A stretch of DNA of 64,000 nt from Acidobacteriota bacterium (GTDB lineage Bacteria; Acidobacteriota; Vicinamibacteria; Marinacidobacterales; Marinacidobacteraceae): contig VXNL01000110.1 of NCBI GenBank assembly GCA_009840635.1, positions 18,319 through 82,318 of the forward strand. The letters are read 5' to 3'. Below the pieces are notes generated by a model that saw nothing but the letters and a program-made list of their open reading frames with translations, did no database searches and had not been told where the DNA came from. Below are positions 53,560-62,828 of the stretch, one piece after another. The position numbers were made by a program, and so were the translations under genes. Position 1 is the stretch's first letter. Each line of letters opens with the position of its first letter.

Positions 53560-55224
53560 TTGAGCCCCCCTCCCCTCCCCGCCAAGACGCGCTTTCTCTT
53601 CGTGACGGGCGGAGTGATCTCCTCCCTGGGGAAAGGCATCGCATCCGCCTCCGTCGGGCGCCTGCTGAAGTCGCAGGGATACTCGGTCACCTTCCTCAAG
53701 TTCGACCCGTACCTGAACGTGGATCCGGGCACCATGAGCCCGTACCAGCACGGCGAGGTCTTCGTGACCCACGACGGCGCCGAGACGGACCTCGACGTGG
53801 GGCACTACGAGCGCTTCACCGGCAACGCGTTCTCCGCGCTCTCGAACGTCACGAGCGGCCAGATCTACGAGACCGTGATCGAGCGGGAACGGCAGGGGGG
53901 CTACCTGGGAGCGACAGTCCAGGTGATCCCCCACGTGACCAACGAGATCAAGAGCCGCCTGATCGCGGTCGCCGGCGATGCCGACGTGGTCATCGTCGAG
54001 ATCGGCGGAACCGTCGGCGACATCGAGGGGCAGCCCTTTCTCGAAGCGGCGCGGCAGTTCCGGCTGGACGTGGGACCGGCACGCGTCTGTTTCCTCCACC
54101 TGACGCTGGTCCCGATGATCGCCACCGCCGGCGAATACAAGACCAAACCCACCCAGCACAGCGTCCGGGAGTTGCGGGCGATCGGAATCCAGCCCGACGT
54201 GCTGTTGTGCCGCGCCAGGGAGGGTCTGCCCGCTGAGGTCAAGGCCAAGATCGGGCTCCACACTTCGGTCGCTTCGGACGCCGTCTTCACCGCGGTGGAC
54301 GCGCGATCCGTGTACGAGGTTCCCCTCAACCTGGCCGCCGAGGGCGTGGACAGCCGCATCCTCGAGCACTTCCAGCTTCCGTCCCGGGAACGGGACCTGT
54401 CGGACTGGAAGGACCTGGTCCGGCGCCTGAGGACCGGTTCCCGGGATGTCCGGATCGGGGTGGTCGGCAAGTACGTCGAACTTGCGGACTCCTACAAGAG
54501 CCTCAGCGAGGCCCTCGTGCACGGCGGAGTTCCCCATGACGCGCGCGTCGAGATTCGCTGGGTGGAAGCCGAGAGCCTCCAGGACGGGGACCTCTCCCAA
54601 CTCGACGACTGCGACGGCATCCTGGTACCCGGCGGGTTCGGATCGCGGGGAACCGAGGGGATGGCGCTGGCGGCCGGCCGGGCACGGGTGGATCGCGTGC
54701 CGTTCTTCGGAATCTGCTACGGATTCCAGTGGGCGGTGGTGGAGTTCGCGCGCTCCGAATGCGGACTCGCCGGGGCGAGCACCCAGGAACTCGACCCGGA
54801 TGCAGAGCACCAGGTCTTCCAGTTGCTGCGCAACCTCGAAGGAGTGGAACCGATGGGTGGAACCATGCGGGTGGGGGCGGTAACCTGCCTTCTCCGCGAG
54901 GGTTCCCTTGCCGCGCGCACCTACGGCAGCACCAGGATCAGCGAGCGGCATCGGCACCGGTACGAGTTCGAGCGGGGTTACACGGAGCTCGTGGAGTCCC
55001 GCGGCATGAAGTTCTCCGGATTCACCGAAGACGGGTTCTACGAAATCGCCGAGATTCCCGACCATCCCTGGTTCGTGGCCGTTCAGTTCCATCCCGAGTT
55101 TCAGTCGAATCCGCTCCGCCCCCACCCGCTCTTCGCCGACTTCATCGGAGCTGCCCTCGAGAAACGGGAGCAGCGTTCGACGGCGCCGCCGCCAGCGCCG
55201 GCCCAAGCCGTCTCCGCCGGCTGA
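53560..55224 (+). CDS. pyrG: CTP synthase
   Basis: 554 residues from TTG 53560. N-terminal synthetase domain with VTGGVISSLGKGIASASVGRLLK and KFDPYLNVDPGTMSP (ATP/UTP site), VEIGGTVGDIEGQPF; C-terminal class I glutaminase with nucleophile Cys386 (FGICYGFQ, replacing the more usual GICLGMQ) and the His-x-Glu pair FHPEFQSNP. Converts UTP to CTP using glutamine. ATGs at 53519 and 53528 are out of frame; TTG gives the conserved N-terminus. Confidence 0.95.
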   Translation: MSPPPLPAKTRFLFVTGGVISSLGKGIASASVGRLLKSQGYSVTFLKFDPYLNVDPGTMSPYQHGEVFVTHDGAETDLDVGHYERFTGNAFSALSNVTSGQIYETVIERERQGGYLGATVQVIPHVTNEIKSRLIAVAGDADVVIVEIGGTVGDIEGQPFLEAARQFRLDVGPARVCFLHLTLVPMIATAGEYKTKPTQHSVRELRAIGIQPDVLLCRAREGLPAEVKAKIGLHTSVASDAVFTAVDARSVYEVPLNLAAEGVDSRILEHFQLPSRERDLSDWKDLVRRLRTGSRDVRIGVVGKYVELADSYKSLSEALVHGGVPHDARVEIRWVEAESLQDGDLSQLDDCDGILVPGGFGSRGTEGMALAAGRARVDRVPFFGICYGFQWAVVEFARSECGLAGASTQELDPDAEHQVFQLLRNLEGVEPMGGTMRVGAVTCLLREGSLAARTYGSTRISERHRHRYEFERGYTELVESRGMKFSGFTEDGFYEIAEIPDHPWFVAVQFHPEFQSNPLRPHPLFADFIGAALEKREQRSTAPPPAPAQAVSAG

Positions 55225-55250
55225 TCCAGCGCCGGGACTGCCGGTACCCC

Positions 55251-55856
55251 GTGCCCTGCGAGGACTCTGACGGTCCCCGCGCCGCCCGGGCCGCTGGCCA
55301 GCGGGCCGCGGGACGCGGGAGCGATCCGGTCTCCCGGCGGGCCGCCGCCATCGAGGCCATCCTGCTGGACGTGGACGGAGTCCTGACCGACGGCACCTTC
55401 GAGCCGGGTGACGAGGCCGCCGGAATCCCGGAGCGCAAGCGCTTCCATTCCCGGGACGGCCTCGGCCTCGTCATGGCGAAGAAGAGCGGCCTGCGCCTGG
55501 GTTTCGTGACCGGCCGCCGCTCCGGCATCGTGAGGGAGCGCGCCGCGGAACTGTCGCTCGACTATCTCCGTGAGGGTTGCTTCGACAAGGGGCCTGCGTT
55601 CGACGAAGCCTGCGCCAGCTTCGGCCTGCTCCCGGAGCAGGTCGCCTTCGTGGGCGACGACGTACAGGATCTGCCGGCCCTCCGGAAGGCCGGCTTCGCC
55701 GCCGCTCCCGCCGACGCCCACCCGGCGGTCCTCCAAAGCGTCCACTTCGTCGCCGATGCCCCGGGAGGGCGGGGAGCCGTCCGTCAGATCATCGAGCGGA
55801 TCCTGGAGGCCCGCGGACTGCTCGACGCGGCGCTGTTCCGCTTCTGGGGTCATTAG
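55251..55856 (+). CDS. kdsC: KdsC-like 3-deoxy-D-manno-octulosonate 8-phosphate phosphatase
   Basis: 201 residues from GTG 55251. HAD phosphatase with motif I LLDVDGVLTDG, motif II VTGRRS, and motif IV FVGDDVQDLPAL; no cap domain, as in KdsC tetramers. The N-terminal 38 residues before the motif are low-complexity; no other start exists in frame before the motif. KdsC dephosphorylates Kdo-8-phosphate in the lipopolysaccharide core pathway, supporting a Gram-negative envelope. Other C0-cap HAD phosphatases are possible. Confidence 0.85.
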   Translation: MPCEDSDGPRAARAAGQRAAGRGSDPVSRRAAAIEAILLDVDGVLTDGTFEPGDEAAGIPERKRFHSRDGLGLVMAKKSGLRLGFVTGRRSGIVRERAAELSLDYLREGCFDKGPAFDEACASFGLLPEQVAFVGDDVQDLPALRKAGFAAAPADAHPAVLQSVHFVADAPGGRGAVRQIIERILEARGLLDAALFRFWGH

Positions 55857-56323
55857 CCCCGCCTCACCCCACGGGGTATGAAAGTGCGAGCCGGGACGCT
55901 CGGACCCAGGCGGCGGGGACCGCTTGGAACGCCGGCTTCAGCCGGCACAGCCCGCCAAAGGCGGGCGGCGGGACGGATCTCACTCACCGGGATGGCTCCG
56001 CCGCGCGCGCCCATGCACCCGGGGTAGCGACGCACCGCCTGCGGGCCGCTGTGCCGGCTGAAGCCGGCGTTCCGAGCCGTTTCGACCTCCTGAATGCGGG
56101 AGGTGGCACCGAATCCGCGCGGGAAAAACAAATGGCAGCGAACTTTGTTCGCTGCCCGCGATTTCGGGGGAAAGTGTGAAAGGGGGTTACCCCCGTTCAC
56201 AAAACAGTAACGACCAATCGGAACTCGCCGAAGTGCGCGCGAGCGCGCGAGGGAGTTGCGATTGGCGGCGCGAAGCGCCGGGCGGTTCCCGGATGGGCCC
56301 CACTTTCTACGCGAGCGACGGAA
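55857..56323. other. Intergenic region with large inverted repeats
   Basis: 467 bases without a convincing gene between kdsC and the end of coaE. It contains a 26-bp perfect inverted repeat (55926-55951 with 56048-56073), a second GCCCGCC/GGCGGGC hairpin just inside its left arm, and an inverted repeat GGATGGGCC/GGCCCATCC (56290-56298, 56344-56352) that extends into the 3' end of coaE. The open frames crossing it have repetitive, charged compositions and no family features. Confidence 0.6.
55926..56073. repeat. Inverted pair of the GGAACGCCGG palindromic repeat
   Basis: GGAACGCCGGCTTCAGCCGG and its next six bases at 55926-55951 recur exactly in inverted orientation at 56048-56073, so 26 base pairs could form around a 96-base loop. 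Each arm is itself palindromic and is a copy of the element at 1096-1118. Paired-copy arrangement is typical of REP/BIME-type elements. Confidence 0.7.
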
Positions 56324-56971
56324 TCACCTCGATCCCGGATCTTGGCCCATCCGGGGACCGCTCGACGGGGTCCCGGCACGAGTCAGGAGGGCCTGGGCCA
56401 CCGCGGCTGCCGCCGCCTCGGTCTCCTCCAGGGTGCCCGACGCGTCCACCAGGTCGTCGGCGTGCCGGGCCTTCTCCAGCGGATCCATCTGGGCGGCGAG
56501 CCGGAGCCGGGCCTCCTCCGGGCTCATTCCGGAGCGCGCGGCAAGGCGCTCGAACTGCTGCTCCGGACGGCAGACCACGACGACCAGCCGGTCGTAGTTG
56601 GCCGCGCTCCCGGTCTCCACCATGAGCGCGGCTTCGACGCCGGCAACCCGCGCTCCCTCCTCCTCGCGCTGTTCCACAAACGTCTCGATCCGCTGCCAGA
56701 TCCGCGGATGGACGACCCCGTTCAGCCATTCGCGCTCGGCCGGATCCGCGAAGACGCGTGCCCCCAGGGTCTTCCGGTCGATGCCGCCGTCGCGATCCAC
56801 CACTTCGCTCCCGAAATGACCGGCGACTTCCTCCACGAGTTCGCCGCCCGGGGCGAAGAACTCGTGGGTCAGGGCATCGGCGTCGAGCATGGGAATCCCG
56901 GCGCGCTCGAACACCCGCCGGACCGTGGTCTTTCCCGACGCAATCCCGCCGGTCAGCCCGATCCGAAGCAT
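56324..56971 (-). CDS. coaE: Dephospho-CoA kinase
   Basis: 215 residues. Walker A GLTGGIASGKTT at residues 5-16, DADALTHEF, and the lid LAARSGMSPEEARLRLAAQM are diagnostic of CoaE, which phosphorylates dephospho-CoA in the last step of CoA synthesis. The last 20 residues are less conserved and overlap an inverted repeat. The start is three bases after the folD stop. Confidence 0.94.
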   Translation of the reverse strand: MLRIGLTGGIASGKTTVRRVFERAGIPMLDADALTHEFFAPGGELVEEVAGHFGSEVVDRDGGIDRKTLGARVFADPAEREWLNGVVHPRIWQRIETFVEQREEEGARVAGVEAALMVETGSAANYDRLVVVVCRPEQQFERLAARSGMSPEEARLRLAAQMDPLEKARHADDLVDASGTLEETEAAAAAVAQALLTRAGTPSSGPRMGQDPGSR

Positions 56972-56974
56972 TGG

Positions 56975-57898
56975 CTACCGATCGGACTGGCGCGCCACCG
57001 CCAGGGCGACGGTGTTCGCGAGCAGCATCGCGATGGTGAGCGGCCCGACCCCTCCCGGCACCGGGGTGTACGCCGACGACCGCTCCCGCATCGCCACCGG
57101 ATGGACGTCGCCGACCAGCGTGTAGCCGTTCCTGCGGAACCGCGCCAACCGCTTCTCATCGTCTCCGAAGAAATCGCGCACGTCCGCCTCGTTCTCGGCG
57201 CGGTTCATCCCCACATCCACGACGACGGCGCCCTCGCGGATGGCATCCGCCCGGACCATCGCCGGCCGGCCGATCGCCGTGCAGAGGATGTCTGCCTCGC
57301 GGCACACGGCGGGCAGGTCGCGGGTCCGCGAGTGACAGAGCGTGACCGTCGCGTGCTGATGGAGGAGAAGCAGCGCGAGCGGCTTCCCCACGATGTCGCT
57401 TCTCCCGACGACCACCGCCCGGGAACCCTTCACCTCGATTCCCTCCCGGCGGAACATCTCCATGATTCCCGCCGGGGTACAGGGGCACGGCCCGGGAAGG
57501 CCCGCCACCAGTCGGCCGACGTTCTCGGGATGAAAGCCGTCCACGTCCTTGTCCGGACGAATCCGGGCCAGGAATTCCGACGCGTCGAGCCCGTCCGGGA
57601 GCGGGAGCTGCAGCAGGATGGCATCCACCGCCTCGTCCCGGTTCAGCCGATCCAGCAGGCCGGCCAGCTCGGGAGCCGCCGTGGTGGCGGGCAGGCGATG
57701 GGTTTCGGAGGAAATCCCCGCCTCCCGCGAGGCCTTGATCTTGCCCCGCACGTAGATCGCCGAAGCGGGATCGTCGCCCACGAGCACGACCGCCAACCCG
57801 GGAGGGCGCCCCGAGCGCGCGAATTCGCGGGCCGCCTCGGCGGCGTCAGCGCGAATCGCGGCGCCGATCTTCTTTCCGTCCAGGATCCTTCCGGCCAT
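56975..57898 (-). CDS. folD: Methylenetetrahydrofolate dehydrogenase/cyclohydrolase
   Basis: 307 residues. Signature segments AIYVRGKIKASREAGI (catalytic lysine in YxxxK), QLPLPDGLD, DKDVDGFHPENVGRL, VVGRSDIVGKP (NADP binding) and PVPGGVGPLTIAMLL. Interconverts methylene-, methenyl- and formyl-THF, feeding the MetF-type and MetH enzymes elsewhere in the window. Between thiE and coaE on the minus strand. Confidence 0.96.
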   Translation of the reverse strand: MAGRILDGKKIGAAIRADAAEAAREFARSGRPPGLAVVLVGDDPASAIYVRGKIKASREAGISSETHRLPATTAAPELAGLLDRLNRDEAVDAILLQLPLPDGLDASEFLARIRPDKDVDGFHPENVGRLVAGLPGPCPCTPAGIMEMFRREGIEVKGSRAVVVGRSDIVGKPLALLLLHQHATVTLCHSRTRDLPAVCREADILCTAIGRPAMVRADAIREGAVVVDVGMNRAENEADVRDFFGDDEKRLARFRRNGYTLVGDVHPVAMRERSSAYTPVPGGVGPLTIAMLLANTVALAVARQSDR

Positions 57899-57919
57899 CG
57901 ATCTCTCCTCGGTTCTTCG

Positions 57920-58663
57920 TCAGTTGACGGAGTCTTCCGTCCTGCCTCGGGCCGGGGATCCGGCTGCATCCAGCAACCCGCGCGCCCGGCCCGCGATCTC
58001 GCGGGGCGAGGCGCCGGACACCGCCGAAATCACGGCTACCGCGTCGGCCCCGGCGGCGAGCACCGGACGGATCCGGGCGCGACTGATCCCGCCGATTGCA
58101 ATCAGCGGCCCCCGGTAGAGCTCGCGTGCCTCCCGGACACCCGCAAGGGAGATTACCGGCGCGGAGTCGGCCTTGGTCGCGGTGTCGAACACGGGTCCCA
58201 CGGCAAGATAGTCGGCTGGTTCGCGCCTCGCGAGTTCCATCTCCGCCGGGGTGTGGGTCGACAGGCCGATCACCGCCCGGCGTCCGAGCAGGCGGCGGGC
58301 CGCCCCCGCCGACAGGTCGTCCTGTCCGAGATGGACGCCGTCGGCGCCGGCCAGCAACGCGACATCGGCGCGGTCATTCACCACGACATGGACGCCGCTG
58401 CCCTGGGCGCCGCGGACCCCCGCGGACACCCAGGACGCGAAGCCGCCGGCCGGAAGCGCCTTCCCCCGAAGCTGGACGATCCGGATACCGGCCGCCCCGA
58501 GCGCGCGGAGCACCGGGCCGGGGTCATGGTCGCCGAAGGCCTCCGCATCCAGGATGGGATAGACCGGACTGGCCGCGAAGAAGGACCGGGAGCACCAGAA
58601 CGCGCCCGTCTCGCTCGAGCCCCGATCAGCCGAGACGGCCGATGAATCCGGTGTCGAAGCCAC
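57920..58663 (-). CDS. thiE: Thiamine-phosphate synthase
   Basis: 247 residues from GTG 58663, the only in-frame start upstream of the fold; this overlaps the 3' end of accC by 38 bases. TIM-barrel enzyme with VQLRGKALP, VVNDRADVAL-AGADGVHLGQDDL, IGLSTHT, DYLAVGPVFDTATK and a C-terminal IAIGGI loop. Couples the pyrimidine and thiazole moieties of thiamine. The approximately 30 N-terminal residues before VYPILD have no family match and may be the price of the overlap. Confidence 0.92.
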   Translation of the reverse strand: MASTPDSSAVSADRGSSETGAFWCSRSFFAASPVYPILDAEAFGDHDPGPVLRALGAAGIRIVQLRGKALPAGGFASWVSAGVRGAQGSGVHVVVNDRADVALLAGADGVHLGQDDLSAGAARRLLGRRAVIGLSTHTPAEMELARREPADYLAVGPVFDTATKADSAPVISLAGVREARELYRGPLIAIGGISRARIRPVLAAGADAVAVISAVSGASPREIAGRARGLLDAAGSPARGRTEDSVN

Positions 58664-59960
58664 CAGCGAGAAACTCCTCGCTCGCCATGATCCGACGGTG
58701 AAGGGGAAGCGTGGTGTGAATCCCCTCCACCTCCATTTCGGCGAGCGCCCGCCGCATCCGCGCCACCGCGTGCATCCGATCCTCGCCGTGCACGATCAGC
58801 TTGGCCACGAGCGAGTCGTAATAGGGCGGGATGACCGCTCCCGCGTGCGCCGCCGTGTCCACCCGCACCCCGGGCCCGCCGGGGCTGTGGAAGGCGGTGA
58901 TGGTTCCCGGGCTCGGGATGAAACGCTCGGGATCCTCGGCGTTGATCCGGCATTCGATCGCGGCGCCCGAGACCCGGACGGATTCCTGTGAGAACGAGAG
59001 CGGTTCCCCCGCGGCCACCTGGATCTGTTCGCGCACCAGGTCCACTCCGGTCACCATTTCGGTGACCGGGTGCTCCACCTGAATGCGCACGTTCATCTCG
59101 CTGAAGAAGAAGTTGCCGTCGGGATCCATGAGGAACTCGACGGTTCCGGCGTTGCGGTAGCCCACCGCCTCGGCAGCCTTCACCGCCGCTGCCCCCAGCT
59201 TCGCCCGGGTCGCATCGGTGAGCCCGGGCCCCGGCGCCTCTTCCACGAGCTTTTGGTGCCGGCGCTGCACCGAACAGTCCCGTTCCCCGAGATGCACCGT
59301 GTTGCCGTGCGCGTCCGCGAAAACCTGGACCTCGACGTGGCGCACGCTCGGAAGGTACCGCTCGATGTAGACCTCGGCATCCCCAAAGGCGGCCTGGGCC
59401 TCCGCCGCGGCGGAGGCCAGCGCCGGCGCCAGCTCCGCCTCGCTGCCCACGATGCGCATGCCGCGTCCGCCGCCGCCGAAGGAGGCCTTCAGCAGGACCG
59501 GATATCCGACCTGGGCCGCGACCCGGGTGGCCTCATCCACGCCGGACACGCCGGACTCCGTCCCCGGCAGAATCGGCACCCCGGCCTCCTGCATGATCCG
59601 TCGCGCGAGCGCCTTGTCCCCCATGCTCCGGATGCTCTCCGGGGGCGGACCGATGAAGGTCACCCGGCAGGCCTCGCAGACCTCGGCGAGGGCGTGGCTC
59701 TCCGCGAGGAACCCGTAGCCGGGATGGATGGCGTCGGCCCCGGAGATCTGCGCGGCGGTCAGGATGCGCGGGACGTCCAGGTAACTCTCCCGGGCGGAGG
59801 CCGGCCCGATGCACACCCGCTCGTCGGCGAGCCGCACCGGCAGGGCGTCGCGATCCGCATCGGAATAGGCGATCACGGTCCGCAGCCCGAGATCCCGGCA
59901 GGCCGCGATGATCCGCACCGCGATTTCACCGCGGTTCGCGACCAGGACCTTGCCAAGCAA
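58626..59960 (-). CDS. accC: Acetyl-CoA carboxylase, biotin carboxylase subunit
   Basis: 444 residues from TTG 59960. MLGKVLVANRGEIAVRI, HPGYGFLAE, the ATP-grasp glycine loop KASFGGGGRGM, EKYL-type IERYLP, HLGERDCSVQRRHQK and EMNVRIQVEHPVTE are canonical. Carboxylates biotin on AccB in fatty-acid synthesis. accB lies upstream on the same strand, separated by a 36-base gap holding a fragment of the repeat element. Confidence 0.96.
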   Translation of the reverse strand: MLGKVLVANRGEIAVRIIAACRDLGLRTVIAYSDADRDALPVRLADERVCIGPASARESYLDVPRILTAAQISGADAIHPGYGFLAESHALAEVCEACRVTFIGPPPESIRSMGDKALARRIMQEAGVPILPGTESGVSGVDEATRVAAQVGYPVLLKASFGGGGRGMRIVGSEAELAPALASAAAEAQAAFGDAEVYIERYLPSVRHVEVQVFADAHGNTVHLGERDCSVQRRHQKLVEEAPGPGLTDATRAKLGAAAVKAAEAVGYRNAGTVEFLMDPDGNFFFSEMNVRIQVEHPVTEMVTGVDLVREQIQVAAGEPLSFSQESVRVSGAAIECRINAEDPERFIPSPGTITAFHSPGGPGVRVDTAAHAGAVIPPYYDSLVAKLIVHGEDRMHAVARMRRALAEMEVEGIHTTLPLHRRIMASEEFLAGGFDTGFIGRLG

Positions 59961-59965
59961 GTCAG

Positions 59966-59995
59966 CAGCCTGTGAACAGCGTCACGCGGCGTCCG
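59966..59995. repeat. Fragment of the 183-bp element's left end
   Basis: CAGCCTGTG-AACAGCGTC-ACGCGG matches the left end of the element at 50103-50285 with a few changes, then diverges. It fills the gap between the accC start and the accB stop. Confidence 0.5.
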
Positions 59996-59996
59996 T

Positions 59997-60467
59997 TCAG
60001 GAAGGCCGGATCGCGAAGAGCCGGTCTCCGAACTGCACTGCGGCGCCGTCTTCGGGGAGGATCTCCACGATCTCCCCGCCGTGTTCGGCCTCGATGTTGT
60101 TCATCAGTTTCATCGCCTCGATGATGCAGAGGACCTGTCCCTTGCGCACACGGTCTCCAACGCTGACGAACGGCTCCGCGTCCGGCCGCGGGCGGCGGTA
60201 GAACGTCCCCACCATCGGCGCGGTCACGGTCTCCAGGCCGGACGCGGCCTCATCCGCTGATCCATCGTCCACGGACGCCGCCGGCGCCGGGGGTGCGGCC
60301 ACCGCGGCCGGGACGGCGGCGGCAACGGCTGCCGCCGGCCCGCGGGCGACGCGCAGACGAGCCCCTCCTACCCGAAGATCGACCTCGTGGAACTCCGTTC
60401 CGGCGAGTTGGTCCAGGGCCTCAAGCAGATCGGCGAGAGTGGGCTCTTTGGACGAAGATGCGGGCAC
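59997..60467 (-). CDS. accB: Acetyl-CoA carboxylase, biotin carboxyl carrier protein
   Basis: 156 residues. N-terminal helix (about 8-22, LADLLEALDQLAGTEFHEV), an alanine/proline-rich flexible linker (about 42-80), and a C-terminal biotinyl domain (81-156) with the biotinylated Lys120 in EAMKLMN. Carries carboxybiotin between AccC and carboxyltransferase. Together with accC forms the usual accBC pair. Confidence 0.95.
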   Translation of the reverse strand: MPASSSKEPTLADLLEALDQLAGTEFHEVDLRVGGARLRVARGPAAAVAAAVPAAVAAPPAPAASVDDGSADEAASGLETVTAPMVGTFYRRPRPDAEPFVSVGDRVRKGQVLCIIEAMKLMNNIEAEHGGEIVEILPEDGAAVQFGDRLFAIRPS

Positions 60468-60570
60468 GAACGGCAGCGGGGCTCGGCCCGCAACGGCCGG
60501 AACGGTACCACAACGCGGGCAACGCCCCGTTGGTCCGGCGGACGGATCGACGGTTCCCCAACCGCCCGGT

Positions 60571-62379
60571 TCAGGGTGGCGGCGGCCCGCCGCCGCGCGG
60601 GGGCCCGGCCCCCCCGAGCGCGCGGATTCGCGGGGTGAGGAAGATCAGCAGTTCCTCGTCGCGGTGGTTCCGCTCCCGCGACCGGAACAGGTGTCCCAGG
60701 AGGGGAATCCGATGGAGACCCGGAACCCGGCCCCGGTCCTGTGACTCCTGGCTGGCGAAGACGCCTCCCAGGACCGTCGTGGCCCCGTCTTCGACGCGTA
60801 CCCGGGTCGTCGCCTGCTGGGTCAGAATGCTCGGAATCCCGCCGACCGCCTGGCCGAAGTCCAGTGCGTCGTTGCTGACCGTCAGATCGAGCAGGACCGT
60901 TCCCTCGGGGCTGACCTGCGGCGTCACCGTGAGTTCGAGTACCGCGTCCCGGAACTGCACCGTGACGGTGTTGTTGGCCACCACCTGGACCGGGAAGGTC
61001 ACGCCCTGCCTGATCGTTGCCGGCCGGGCGTTCTGGGCGACGATCCGGGGCGCCGACAGGATCCGCACCTCTCCCCGGCGTTCTGCGGCGCTCAGGGCCA
61101 GGTCGAGATGGGCGGCACCGTTCAGGGCGCCCAGGGCGAGCCCCAGCGCTCCGGTGGGAGCCCCGCTGATGGGGAGATTGACGCCATACCCCCGGCGCTC
61201 GCCATCCTGGTTCGCGCCGGCCGACACGCCACCGGAAGGCGCCCCCGTGGAAAACGACGAGGCGCCGCTCCCGATGGCGTCCGCCCCGATGCGTACGGAC
61301 TGCGGCAGCTTTTTGCCGGTGTGTTCGCGCACGAGTCCCCCACCCCACTGGATTCCCAGCCGGCTGGTCAGCGTGCGCGTCGCCAGCACGATGCGCGCCT
61401 CGATCTCCACACCCGGTACCGGAATGTCGAGCAGGTCGAGCACCGACTCGATCTCGCGGATCCGGCTTTCCACGTCCGCCACCAGAACCGTTCCCGTCCG
61501 TTGATCGGCGATGAGGGAACCCCTCCCGCTCAGGCGGCCTTCGAGCATCTCCTTCACCTCCTCCGGGCGCACGTACGCCAGGCTGCGGCTGAAAGTCACC
61601 AGGTCGCCGGCGAGCTCCCGCGCTTCCCGCTGCCGGCGCCGCTCTTCAACCTCGGCCGCCAGTTCGGCCGCCGGACCCACCCGCAGCACGCCGTCCTCGA
61701 GCGCGTGCCCGAGTCGCTGGGAGCGGAGGACCAGCGCGAGCGCCTGGTCCCAGGGAATCTCGCTCAGCCGGAGCGAGACCCGGCCGGCGACCTCGGGTTG
61801 CAGCACGAAATCGAGCCCGCTCACCTCGCTCAGGACGCGGAGGACGTCCCGGAGGTCCGCATCCCGGAAATCGAGGCTGACCCTTGGTTCGGCCGCGTGT
61901 CCGGCGGGGCCGGCCACGGCGAGCTCGGTTTCCCGGGGTGGTTCCGGCGGAGCCCGGCAGGCGATCTCGAGACCGCCATCGAACAGCGAGGGAGTGCAGG
62001 TGACGCCGGGGGCGGCGACCACCGTGATGCCTTCGCTCTCGTCTGCGGAAACACGCACTTCCAGGACTTCCGCGCTGCCCGCCCCCCAGGACCCGGCCAC
62101 CGCCGAGAGATCGACTCCGGGCATCAACACCTGGAACCGGTCCGAAAGCGGCGCGCCCGCCGGGGCGCGCAACGCCCCGTCCGTGATGAGCCGGAGAACG
62201 GTCGCCCCGGAGCCCGGATCGACCTCCAGCCCGGTGACCGCCGGCCGGGACGCGGTCACCAGGACCTGCGGGGGCTGGGACCCGGACGCGGCGCCGGGCC
62301 GGATAGCGGAAACCGCCAGGGCGAGCAGAGCGCCGCAAACCACCCTGCACCGTGCCGGGTGCTGCTGGTTGTTCTTCAT
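60571..62379 (-). CDS. pilQ: Type IV pilus secretin PilQ
   Basis: 602 residues with a signal peptide (about 1-33). Domains: N-terminal AMIN-like beta region (about 38-150), secretin/TonB short N-terminal domain (VSLDFRDADLRDVLRVLSEVSGL, about 170-240), an N1-type domain (SLAYVRPEEVKEML) and the secretin channel domain at about 330-590 ending with VEDGATTVLGGVF and LLGHLFRSRE, the conserved C-terminal secretin pattern. Forms the outer-membrane pore for the pilus. It overlaps pilP by four bases. Confidence 0.95.
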   Translation of the reverse strand: MKNNQQHPARCRVVCGALLALAVSAIRPGAASGSQPPQVLVTASRPAVTGLEVDPGSGATVLRLITDGALRAPAGAPLSDRFQVLMPGVDLSAVAGSWGAGSAEVLEVRVSADESEGITVVAAPGVTCTPSLFDGGLEIACRAPPEPPRETELAVAGPAGHAAEPRVSLDFRDADLRDVLRVLSEVSGLDFVLQPEVAGRVSLRLSEIPWDQALALVLRSQRLGHALEDGVLRVGPAAELAAEVEERRRQREARELAGDLVTFSRSLAYVRPEEVKEMLEGRLSGRGSLIADQRTGTVLVADVESRIREIESVLDLLDIPVPGVEIEARIVLATRTLTSRLGIQWGGGLVREHTGKKLPQSVRIGADAIGSGASSFSTGAPSGGVSAGANQDGERRGYGVNLPISGAPTGALGLALGALNGAAHLDLALSAAERRGEVRILSAPRIVAQNARPATIRQGVTFPVQVVANNTVTVQFRDAVLELTVTPQVSPEGTVLLDLTVSNDALDFGQAVGGIPSILTQQATTRVRVEDGATTVLGGVFASQESQDRGRVPGLHRIPLLGHLFRSRERNHRDEELLIFLTPRIRALGGAGPPRGGGPPPP

Positions 62380-62828
62380 TGCCCCTCCTCGGGACCCGCC
62401 AGCCGCGCCAGCGGGCTGCGGACAGGGCGGTCAGGATCCCCATCCAGCCAGAAAACGACCGCACCCGCCCCGATCTCTCCCACGACCCCGTCCAGCAGGC
62501 GGTCGCCCGGGGCCACGACGAACCCCTCTCCGGAGCGGGACTCGAGAATCGCCCAGCCGGAAGCATCGGGGCGGACATCGGCGCGCGGCGGGATCCGCCG
62601 GCGAACGATTCCCCGGATCACGGCCTCCGTCACCCCGACACCGGCAAGCCCCGCCGGCCTCGGCGCGGTGGGTCCGGCCTCCGCGGCGCGGAATGGATCG
62701 CGGAACCGTTCCCGCTTCTGCCGCTGGGCCAATGAAAGAAACGGACCGCCTGTCCCGTCCACCCTCCCGAGCCCGACGAATCCGGCCGCCAGGAGGAACA
62801 GCACGCTCCACGAGTTCCCACGCGTCAT
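62376..62828 (-). CDS. pilP: Type IV pilus lipoprotein-like PilP
   Basis: 150 residues from ATG 62828 (ATGA overlap with the pilO stop). An N-terminal hydrophobic segment (LFLLAAGFVGLG) lacks a lipobox cysteine, unlike PilP of Pseudomonas. The body has the compact beta domain expected (GWAILESRSGEGFVVAPGDRLLDGVVGEI). PilP links PilNO to PilQ in the periplasm. The open frame upstream to 63443 is a shadow of pilO. Confidence 0.85.
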   Translation of the reverse strand: MTRGNSWSVLFLLAAGFVGLGRVDGTGGPFLSLAQRQKRERFRDPFRAAEAGPTAPRPAGLAGVGVTEAVIRGIVRRRIPPRADVRPDASGWAILESRSGEGFVVAPGDRLLDGVVGEIGAGAVVFWLDGDPDRPVRSPLARLAGPEEGQ

